From Planctomycetota bacterium (GTDB lineage Bacteria > Planctomycetota > Brocadiia > CAIUPP01): a stretch of DNA of 33,619 bases. The position numbers and the translations under genes were made by a program. Positions within the stretch are counted from its first letter, which is position 1. Each line of letters starts with the position of its first letter. Positions 8,278 through 14,991 of the stretch are shown in pieces. Under the pieces are notes generated by a model. That model made no database searches, had not been told where the DNA came from, and worked only from the letters and a program-made list of their open reading frames with translations. The stretch is from positions 168,253 through 201,871 of the forward strand of contig JAKJEM010000001.1 in NCBI GenBank assembly GCA_022705425.1. Direction: 5' to 3'.

Positions 8278-9023
8278 TGTCCCGCCCCCTTCCAGAACTT
8301 CGCTTCCGCGAGGCCGGGGGCGGGGTTGAACGCCTGTTCGGGGCTGTGCGAGAGGTGGATTCGCTCGGGCGCATAGGCTACCACCGCCGCGCCGGCGGCG
8401 TCCAACTCGACCTGGTAGGCCTGTCCGGGCGTCACGGGGAACTCGACGGCGTCGCCCCCCTTCTCCTTCAACGGGTTCTGCCGCGTGTCGGCGATGGCCT
8501 TGCCGGCCCTGTCCAGGACGCGCAGCCTTCCCTTCGACGCGCCGAGCTTCATCGTCGTCACGCCCTCCGGCGCCCGAAACCAGGGCTTGTGCGCCGGCGC
8601 CCCGGCCACGGTGGCGCGCGCGCCGCCGTAGGTCTCGAAGGGCAGGTCCGAGCGCACCATGCCGCACGGGCCCAGGAACTGAATCTGGTGTCCGACCATG
8701 ACGACGCGGAAATCGCCGGCAAGACCGTCGGGCTTGAGAGTGACGACGTACGGTTTGTCCTCGGGATAGACCCCGCGCGGAATGACCTCGCGGTGGACCA
8801 CGCGCCCCGTGGCGTCATGCACCACCAGAGCGGCCCCCGCCCAGGAATAGACGGGCACCTCGCCGGTGAAGAAGAGCCTCCATTCGCGGTCGGCCGGTTC
8901 GCGGAAGAAGGCGTCGTACGCGGAGGAGATGATCACGGGGCGTTCTCCCTGCGCGCCGGCAATGCCGGCCAGGAGAATCGCCGCCGCGCCCGCGCGCAGC
9001 GCCGCGCTCCACGTGGAACACAT
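8274..9023 (-). CDS. Exported protein related to the C-terminal domain of its neighbours
   Basis: 249 residues from the ATG at 9023 (AGGGAG upstream). The signal peptide is about 1-24 (ALRAGAAAILLAGIAGAQG). The mature protein follows the same plan as the domains in the next two genes: a D-x-x-G-R turn then a VIPRG segment, then PDGLAGDFRVVMVG where the others have KDGRTGEYVITL, then a GP-to-WFR half with a D-R-A-G-K turn, VEFPVTPGQ for VVPVGPEG, and YAPERIHL for VAPERWFL. It is more divergent than the other two copies. It is the first gene of the run and is separated from the prepilin gene by a terminator. Function is unknown. It has no obvious enzymatic residues. Confidence 0.75.
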   Translation of the reverse strand: MCSTWSAALRAGAAAILLAGIAGAQGERPVIISSAYDAFFREPADREWRLFFTGEVPVYSWAGAALVVHDATGRVVHREVIPRGVYPEDKPYVVTLKPDGLAGDFRVVMVGHQIQFLGPCGMVRSDLPFETYGGARATVAGAPAHKPWFRAPEGVTTMKLGASKGRLRVLDRAGKAIADTRQNPLKEKGGDAVEFPVTPGQAYQVELDAAGAAVVAYAPERIHLSHSPEQAFNPAPGLAEAKFWKGAGQ

Positions 9024-9079
9024 GTCGAGACTCCCTGTTCTCCGCCGCGCCGCGCAATAGGCGCACAGCGGACCGCCTG

Positions 9080-9113
9080 AAGAAACAGCGGGGGAGAGCG
9101 CCGCTCTCCCCCG
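9080..9113 (-). terminator. Rho-independent terminator of the prepilin-type gene
   Basis: A perfect 12-bp inverted repeat (9089-9100 with 9102-9113) begins 23 bp after the stop at 9136 on the minus strand and is followed by the T-rich TGTTTCTTC. This should insulate the prepilin gene from the operon that begins at 9023. Confidence 0.75.
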
Positions 9114-9135
9114 TCCGAGACACAAGACCCGGCGC

Positions 9136-10407
9136 TCAGGGCGTTGTCGCACCGACGCCGGCGGCCTGGTCGAAGTAGTGGAAGACCTCCTGCCAGGCCG
9201 GTACATAGCTGGGGTGCATCAGGTTGCGATGCAGGCCGGTGTAGGCCGACCAATAGCCGCTGGCGACCAGGTTGCCGTTGAGGTCGCGGCCCATGCTGTG
9301 CCACATCACCCGTTGTTCGGAATCACCGTACCACGCGCCGTGCCAGTCGGCGTACAGGACATTGTAACCTTCCGCGTGCGCCCAGACGCCAAAGCCGGGG
9401 CGATTGGCGTTGATCGAGACCGTCGGGCGCGTCACCATGTCCGCCAGCACGGCGTAATTCCCCGCGAGCTTCTGCGTCTTGAAGAGGGGGCAACCGTTCT
9501 GCGTCATCACCTTCGGCGCGGTATAGAAGGCCGGATAGGCGTTGGCGTGATACGGCCCTTCGCCGCCGCCCCAGATCGGCGCCAGGCGGTAGGAGTAGCT
9601 CGACCATGCGCCCATCGTCGCGTTGGTCACGGGGTCGCCGCTCTCGCCCCAGTTGCCGTAGTACTGCCCGCTCCGATAGGGGTAGCCCGCCCCGTTGGCG
9701 GACTCGCGGCCCATGACGGAGTAGTTCCCGTTGAAAAGGTCCTTCGCCGTGAATCCACCCAGCAGGGCCAGTTGCTGCAGAGAATAGACAACGCCGGGCG
9801 CCGGACCTTCGAGGTTCGAGTTACTGGGGTTGACCCAGGACCGCACCACGTCGCGCGGGGTCAAAGAGGCTGACGGGCAGTAGAAGACCCGCGTGTCGTC
9901 CATGTAGCCCGTGAAAGCCAGGTATCCGATATTGCGCGGGCCCGCCTGCAGCTTGCCCCTGAACTGAGATGTGTTCCCCACCACCACGTTGTTCGCCGTA
10001 GAATCCGGGTGACCGAAGGCGATCGTCTGAAGGTAGTCGTCCACCATGCCAAACCCCGGCTGATCGGTGTAAACGGGACAAGTATTGTCGGCCAGGAGTC
10101 CCCTGTCGGCGTAGTATCGGGAGTCGGGCCAGGAAGGGGACACGGCGCTGGAGTAGGAGGGCGCCTGCCCGTAGGCCGGCTTCGCCGGGAAGTAGCCGCC
10201 GTAGTCCCCGCAGTAGCTTTCCAAGGCCTTGCCGATCTGGTTCAGGCTGCTCATGCACGTGCTTCATCGCGCCTTTTCCCGCGCGCTGGCCAGGGCGGGC
10301 AGGAGCATCGCGGCCAGGATCGCGATGATGGCGATCACCACCAGCAGCTCGATCAACGTGAAGGCGTTCCACCATCGCCGCGCGCGTCCGTGTCTCGTTG
10401 CGTCCAT
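9136..10407 (-). pseudogene. Prepilin-type (DUF1559-like/H-X9-DG) protein interrupted by an in-frame TGA
   Basis: The ATG at 10407 has a strong GGAAGGGAG site. The first 47 residues carry a basic leader, then [19 protein letters not shown], the prepilin-peptidase/N-methylation signal and membrane helix, and the usual [10 protein letters not shown]. Codon 48 (10264-10266) is TGA. The same frame then continues directly with S-T-C-M-S-S-L-N-Q-I-G, the expected continuation in this family (R/x-S/T-x-C-M-x-x-L-x-Q-I-G), and runs open for 375 more codons. These include YCPS and a NVLYADWHGAWYGD segment resembling the C-terminal H-X9-DG signature. A single C-to-T change in CGA would explain it. The ATG at 10254 has no convincing ribosome site. 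The alternatives are a real nonsense mutation, a sequencing error, or readthrough. Confidence 0.75.
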
Positions 10408-10457
10408 GACCTTCTCCCTTCCTCTGGCTCGAGGTGTCCGACGTCCGTGTTCTTGCC

Positions 10458-11468
10458 TCATCGCGCGCGCGGCGGGGCGCACGACTCCCGCACGACCAGC
10501 GTAAACTCGGCCGGCGGCACAACGATCTCCTCCGCCGGGTCGTTTCCCAGGAGTCCGATGAAACGCCGCATCAACTCACCCCACTGCGCCGTCAGGTCGC
10601 GGGCCAGGCCCGTCAGGGCCGGCGGGGTCTGGAAGCTGTCCTGCTGGGTGTTTCCGCTGAAGACCGAAACGTCCTCCGGCACGCGCAGCCCCCGCCGGGC
10701 CAGGTGGGCGATCAGCGCGCGCGCATAGTCGTCGTCAAGCGCCACCGCGGCGGTCGGCGGCGGGTCCAACTGCGCGATCTCCGCCGCCGTGGGATAGAGG
10801 CGTTCCTGCCACCGGTCGGCGTAGCAGAGAAGCTCGGGGAGGATCCCTTGCTCGCGGGCGACTTCCGCGAAGGCGTCCTTCCGGAGGGTGTCCGGCCCCT
10901 TCGGGTGGTTCACGTCCACCAGGGCGATCCGTCGGTGCCCCAGGCCGTAGAGCCAGGCGGCCCCTTCGCGCATCCCCCGGCGCAGCATCGTTCCTTCATC
11001 CATGACGACCTGAACCGCTCCCCGGATGCGGGAGTAGAGGCTGACCACGGGAATCTCGGCGGCCAGGCGTTCGACCTGGGCGATCCCCGCTGACGGAACC
11101 CACGTCAACACGGCGCAACCATCGAGCAGGCGCGGGTCCGGCGAATCCTGCCAGGCGTCATCCATCAGCGTCACCCGATAGCCCATTTCGGAGGCCTGCT
11201 TGAGCAGACGCCCCATCATCAGGGCCTGATTCGGATGGCGCAGGAAGGACTCCGGTTCGCCGACGACCAGGCCGATCGTTCGCGTCCGGCGCGTCCGCAA
11301 CGAGGCCGCAAGGGGGTGGGGGCGGTAGCCGAGCTCGCGGACGACATGAAGGATCCGTTGGCGCGTTTCGGCGCTGACGCCGTCCTGCCCTGGGGCGTTG
11401 CGCAGAACGCTCGACACGGCGCCTTTGGACACGCCCGATCTGCTCGCGACGTCGGCGAGGGTGGGCAT
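10458..11468 (-). CDS. LacI-family transcriptional regulator
   Basis: 336 residues. Residues 1-56 form the LacI helix-turn-helix and hinge: [22 protein letters not shown], then [22 protein letters not shown]. The periplasmic-binding-protein-like sensor domain follows ([11 protein letters not shown] onward, GHRRIALV near the middle, the [14 protein letters not shown] segment, and a C-terminal [12 protein letters not shown] that matches the family's L-V-x-R-x-S ending). The ATG at 11468 is chosen because it starts the HTH and follows GGGAGA. The gene is divergent from the 11594 gene across a region with two operator copies. It very likely controls that transcript and itself, responding to a sugar or sugar derivative. 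The 11594-14991 genes are the obvious target. Confidence 0.92.
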   Translation of the reverse strand: MPTLADVASRSGVSKGAVSSVLRNAPGQDGVSAETRQRILHVVRELGYRPHPLAASLRTRRTRTIGLVVGEPESFLRHPNQALMMGRLLKQASEMGYRVTLMDDAWQDSPDPRLLDGCAVLTWVPSAGIAQVERLAAEIPVVSLYSRIRGAVQVVMDEGTMLRRGMREGAAWLYGLGHRRIALVDVNHPKGPDTLRKDAFAEVAREQGILPELLCYADRWQERLYPTAAEIAQLDPPPTAAVALDDDYARALIAHLARRGLRVPEDVSVFSGNTQQDSFQTPPALTGLARDLTAQWGELMRRFIGLLGNDPAEEIVVPPAEFTLVVRESCAPPRAR

Positions 11469-11487
11469 TCGTGACGTCTCCCGTCCA

Positions 11488-11516
11488 TTGACCGCGCGAA
11501 GGTATATGGATATAGT
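11488..11516 (+). promoter_or_regulatory. Promoter for the 11594 gene cluster
   Basis: TTGACC (11488-11493), a 17-bp spacer and TATAGT (11511-11516), 5/6 matches each. The -10 box lies inside operator copy 1. Confidence 0.7.
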
Positions 11517-11538
11517 ATGGACGTATATCGGTATAGTA
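11502..11538. promoter_or_regulatory. Pair of LacI-type operators
   Basis: Two 16-bp direct copies (11502-11517 and 11523-11538) share GTATAT-N-G-N-TATAGTA except at two bases, with starts 21 bp apart, about two helical turns. Each core differs by one base from the perfect palindrome TATATCGATATA, with the central CG typical of LacI-family sites. The region is a sharp AT-rich island in GC-rich DNA. Copy 1 covers the rightward -10 and copy 2 covers the leftward -10. Confidence 0.65.
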
Positions 11539-11561
11539 CGCGCGCGAATCCGCGAAGTCAA
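11533..11561 (-). promoter_or_regulatory. Promoter of the LacI-family regulator gene
   Basis: Minus-strand TTGACT (11556-11561), a 17-bp spacer and TACTAT (11533-11538), 5/6 and 4/6 matches. The -10 lies inside operator copy 2, which predicts autoregulation. Confidence 0.55.
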
Positions 11562-11593
11562 GCCGCGTGAACCTATGAGAGAAAGGACGCCCC

Positions 11594-12349
11594 ATGTCCG
11601 CCCCGAAGCCCGAAGCCCGCGCTCCGCTCAGCCGCACGTACTTCTATCCGCACGAACCGGTGCGAAGGAAGATGCATCTGGTCCTGGAGACGTATGAGTA
11701 CGACATGCCCTTCAAGTACGAGAACATTGTCGTCAACCGCTGGCTCATGCCCGGACGCGAAGCGCACGGCGTGGAGCTGGGGGTCATCAACCAGGTTCCC
11801 CGCGAGGGGTTGAAGGACCCGGAGAGCCTTCCGGCCGACGAGATCGTGATCACCGAACCCCACCCGATCGTGCGGGTGGCGGTGATTGGCAGCGCCTGCA
11901 CGCCGCCGGGCTACGTCCAGGTCGAGTGCGAGCCGGTCGCCGGTTGGCGCAATGACTACGAGACACACTCCGCCATGCCCGTCCGTTTCCGGGCGGAGAA
12001 TCTGTGGGGGATGCACTTGCGCTTTGACGCCTTGCTCACCGCGACGCCCGGCGTTGAGGCGAAGTTCCGCCCCGAGGGCGCGCCCGGGTACGAGGCCATG
12101 CCCGAGCGTATCAAGGACCTCTACCCGAGCACGCGCGAGCGCCCCTGGCACACCAAGACCCACGCGCGCGAGAACCCCTTGGCCGGGATGAGCTGCGCCG
12201 TCTTCGAGGTTCCCCCCTCCCTTCGGGTGCGCGTCAGCGGCGGCAGCGCCTCGACGGGGTGGTCGAGCGACAACTGCCCGACGGACAACCACTACTCCTT
12301 CCGGCTGATTCGGACGACGGTGCAGCTCCGAAAGGAACCGGTCGGGTAG
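11594..12349 (+). CDS. Unknown 251-residue protein, LacI-linked
   Basis: The start at 11594 is supported by GAAAGGA. I do not recognise the family. There is no signal peptide or membrane helix. The sequence is rich in aromatic and charged residues with alternating strand-like stretches, for example IVVNRWLMPGREAHGVELGV, VRVAVIGSACTPPGYVQVEC, MHLRFDALLTATPGVEAKF and a C-terminal Gly/Ser/Asn-rich SGGSASTGWSSDNCPTDNHY, which suggests a soluble beta-rich fold. Cysteines are few and show no metal motif. It is the first gene downstream of the operator region and lies before an MFS transporter and a ceramidase-family gene, so it probably belongs to the same regulated uptake/processing unit. Confidence 0.75.
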   Translation: MSAPKPEARAPLSRTYFYPHEPVRRKMHLVLETYEYDMPFKYENIVVNRWLMPGREAHGVELGVINQVPREGLKDPESLPADEIVITEPHPIVRVAVIGSACTPPGYVQVECEPVAGWRNDYETHSAMPVRFRAENLWGMHLRFDALLTATPGVEAKFRPEGAPGYEAMPERIKDLYPSTRERPWHTKTHARENPLAGMSCAVFEVPPSLRVRVSGGSASTGWSSDNCPTDNHYSFRLIRTTVQLRKEPVG

Positions 12350-12373
12350 GGACGTCCGCACGCCGGAGGCGTA

Positions 12374-12431
12374 TTGTCCGCATCGGCGGGTTGTGGTAGA
12401 TAGAAGGCGCCCGCGCGCCGCGCGGAGCGCC
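12374..12431 (+). promoter_or_regulatory. Possible internal promoter and GC hairpin before the MFS gene
   Basis: TTGTCC (12374-12379), a 17-bp spacer and TAGATA (12397-12402) with an extended TG. An imperfect GC-rich inverted repeat spanning 12406-12431 follows. It has no T-run, so it is more a leader structure than a terminator. The rest of the 116-bp gap holds nothing recognisable. Confidence 0.35.
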
Positions 12432-12465
12432 CTTCCGCCGGGCTGGGGCGGGCTGGAACTCGGCA

Positions 12466-13665
12466 ATGACGGCCTGGCTGCGATCCTGGCGCGACCGCGT
12501 CCGGAGCGCGCATCCCAATCTGCTGCTCTTCGTGGCGGGGATGGCGCTGATGGGCGTCGCCGGGAGCATGTTCGAGACGACCTTCAACAACTTTCTCTCC
12601 GACCGCTTCGATCTTGCGGCGGATGCGCGGGGCTTTCTGGAGTTTCCCCGCGAGTTGCCGGGCTTTCTGACGGCGCTCTTCGCGGGGGCGCTCTTCTTCA
12701 TGGCCGAGACGCACATCGCGGCGCTTTCTGCGCTGGCGGTCGGCCTGGGCATGATCGGCATCGCCGTGTGGGGCGGAAGCTGGTGGGCGATGATCGCGCT
12801 GATGACCCTTTGGAGCGCGGGGGCGCATCTGCTTATGCCCATCCGCTCCTCGGTGAGCATGGACCTCGCCCGTGAGGGACAGAAGGGGCGGCGGCTCGGA
12901 CAGATCCAGGGCGCTACCATCGCCGCGAGCATGGGCGGCTGCGCGCTGGTGTGGCTGATCATGGACCTGACGCCGAAGAACTACACGCTGGTCTATCTGC
13001 TGGGCGGCGCGGCGGCGTTGGGCGCGGCGGCGCTCTTCTTCATGATGCGGATGCCCGGCGCGCACCTGAGCCGCCCGAAATTCGTCTGGCGCTGGGAGTA
13101 CCGGCTCTACTACCTCCTCGCCTTTCTCTTCGGCGCGCGAAAGCAGATCTTCATCACCTTCGGCCCGTGGGTGCTGGTGAAGGTCTTCCACCAGGAGGCC
13201 GTCATCTTCGCCAAGTTGTGGATTGCGGCGGCAGCGCTCGGGATTCTCTTCCAGCCGGCGCTGGGACGGGCCATTGACCGCTTCGGGGAGCGGAAGGTGC
13301 TCATGGCCGACGCGGTCCTCATCTTCGGCATCTGCCTGGGCTACGGCTTCGCGCACAAGCTGGGCAGCGAGCGCCTGGCGATCGGTCTGCTCTACGCCTG
13401 CATGATCGGAGACCAGTTGCTCTTCGGCGTCAACATGGCGCGCGATACCTACCTGTCGAAGATCGCCCTCAAGCCGGAGCACGTGGCGCCCTCGCTTTCG
13501 CTGGGGGTCAGCATCAACCACGCCGTCTCGATGTCGGTGCCGGCGCTGGGGGGCATCCTGTGGATGAAGTGGGGGCATGAGTGGGTCTTTGTGGCGGCGG
13601 CGGGTATTGCCGTGCTGATGCTGATCTTCAGCAACGGGGTGCGGGTCGAGAAGAGGGCGGCATAG
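12466..13665 (+). CDS. MFS-family transporter
   Basis: 399 residues, a typical MFS length, with about 12 hydrophobic spans starting at LLLFVAGMALMGVAGSMF and ending at EWVFVAAAGIAVLMLIFS. The central loop reads GRAIDRFGERKVL, the inter-helix G-x-x-x-D-R-x-G-x-(R/K) motif of the superfamily. It is an inner-membrane secondary transporter of unknown substrate. The ATG at 12466 has only a weak ribosome site. The stop lies 15 bp before the next gene, and the placement behind a LacI-controlled promoter suggests import of a sugar or glycan fragment. Confidence 0.88.
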   Translation: MTAWLRSWRDRVRSAHPNLLLFVAGMALMGVAGSMFETTFNNFLSDRFDLAADARGFLEFPRELPGFLTALFAGALFFMAETHIAALSALAVGLGMIGIAVWGGSWWAMIALMTLWSAGAHLLMPIRSSVSMDLAREGQKGRRLGQIQGATIAASMGGCALVWLIMDLTPKNYTLVYLLGGAAALGAAALFFMMRMPGAHLSRPKFVWRWEYRLYYLLAFLFGARKQIFITFGPWVLVKVFHQEAVIFAKLWIAAAALGILFQPALGRAIDRFGERKVLMADAVLIFGICLGYGFAHKLGSERLAIGLLYACMIGDQLLFGVNMARDTYLSKIALKPEHVAPSLSLGVSINHAVSMSVPALGGILWMKWGHEWVFVAAAGIAVLMLIFSNGVRVEKRAA

Positions 13666-13680
13666 CGAAGGAGGGTGGCG

Positions 13681-14991
13681 ATGGGCGAGGTGCGTTGCGG
13701 TTTCGCGGCGGAGGTCATCCCGACGCCGCTGTTCCTGGAGTTGTACGGCTACGGTCCCTTCCTGGGGCGGCGTAACCGGGGCGTTCGCGATCCGCTGTAC
13801 TGCCGGGCTGCAAGCGTCAGCGACGGCGCCTCGCGCGTGATCCTGATCGTCAGCGACCTGGTGACGATGGACCCCGGCGCGGCGCAGCGGGTGCGGCAGG
13901 CCGTCCGCGCCGCCACCGGCGCGGCTCCGGAGAACATCCTGGTCTCCGCCACGCACACGCACTCCGGACCGACCGTCTCGCCCGGCATCGGCTGGGGCGA
14001 GTTTGCGCCCGCCTTCCAGGCGGAATGGGTCGCCGTGGCGACGCGGACCGGGATCGCCGCCGCGCGCGATGAAGCGCCCGTCACCGCGCGGGCCGGGCGC
14101 GCGCCGTTGAGCCGCCCGCTGGGCGTCAACCGTGTGGTCGCCGGCGGCCCTACCGACCCGGAGATTCGCTGGCTGCGCTTCGACGCTGCCGACGGCCGCG
14201 CCAAGCTCCTCATCCACAACCACGCCATGCACGCCGTGGTCTTCGGACCCAGGATGCTGCGCGTATCGGCGGACTGGCCGGGCGAGGTCAACCGTCTGAT
14301 CGTGGAGCGGCGCCTCGCGCGCCACGCCCTCTTCCTCCAAGGCACGGCCGGCAACATCAACACCGCTCCGGCCTGTTGCGCCGAAGCGGAAGGGGAGCCG
14401 GAGTTGCGGCGCATCGGGGCGAGCTACGCGGACGACCTGGAGCGCGGACTGGCGCAGGGCTTTGCCGTGGAGGCCGCCCCGGCGGCGGGGCACTTGCGTC
14501 CCACGCCGCTGCCCTGCGAGCCGGTGACTCCCGACTTCCTGCGCGACGCCGCCGCGCGCATGAGGGCCATCGGCGGGCGCGCCTACGTCATTGACCGACT
14601 CGAGGAAATGGCGCTTTACATGGAACACGGCGGGGATGTGTCCATCACCGCGCCGTTGCAGGTTCTGCGGCTGGGCGAGGTGTACCTGTATGCCTTTCCC
14701 GGAGAGCCCTTCGTCGAGCTGGGGCGGGCCGTCATGGATCGCAGCCCGGGACGCCTGGCGCTGTCCACGGGACTGGCCAACGACAACGGGCGCTACTTCC
14801 CGACGCCGGAAACCTTTGCGGCCAACCCGGAGTTGGTGACGGCGACGCCCGGACGGGGGTACTACGAGACGCAGTTCGCCGGTTTCGGGCGGTACCGCGC
14901 GCGCTATCGTGCGGACATCGGCCCCTTCCTGGTCGAGCGGCTGTTGGCCGGGGCGGCGGAACTTCAGCGGGCGGCTACGCCGGCGTCGTGA
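13681..14991 (+). CDS. Neutral/alkaline ceramidase N-terminal-domain family protein
   Basis: 436 residues from the ATG at 13681, which has GGAGG 6 bp upstream. A GTG at 13675 is also in frame but would overlap that site. SATHTHSGP (89-97) is the zinc-binding and catalytic signature of the neutral ceramidase N-terminal domain. NHAMHAVVFG and a following SADWPGE resemble the second metal-binding segment, and QGTAGNIN the third conserved block. Family members hydrolyse ceramide, but many bacterial homologues lie in sugar-use clusters and their substrates are unknown. No signal peptide is seen. It is shorter than secreted ceramidases (about 650 residues) and lacks their C-terminal domain. The 3' end overlaps the convergent GH65 gene by 17 bp. 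Confidence 0.82.
   Translation: MGEVRCGFAAEVIPTPLFLELYGYGPFLGRRNRGVRDPLYCRAASVSDGASRVILIVSDLVTMDPGAAQRVRQAVRAATGAAPENILVSATHTHSGPTVSPGIGWGEFAPAFQAEWVAVATRTGIAAARDEAPVTARAGRAPLSRPLGVNRVVAGGPTDPEIRWLRFDAADGRAKLLIHNHAMHAVVFGPRMLRVSADWPGEVNRLIVERRLARHALFLQGTAGNINTAPACCAEAEGEPELRRIGASYADDLERGLAQGFAVEAAPAAGHLRPTPLPCEPVTPDFLRDAAARMRAIGGRAYVIDRLEEMALYMEHGGDVSITAPLQVLRLGEVYLYAFPGEPFVELGRAVMDRSPGRLALSTGLANDNGRYFPTPETFAANPELVTATPGRGYYETQFAGFGRYRARYRADIGPFLVERLLAGAAELQRAATPAS

Noticed and set aside
8278..8667. N-terminal extension of the PL26-like frame
   Set aside because: It lies inside the upstream exported gene. The ATG at 8277 is followed by a signal peptide and overlaps the previous stop.
12292..14628. 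Open frame of 778 codons opposite the MFS and ceramidase-like genes
   Set aside because: The product is repetitive His/Arg/Gln sequence with no family features, while the plus strand encodes membrane spans and HTHSGP.
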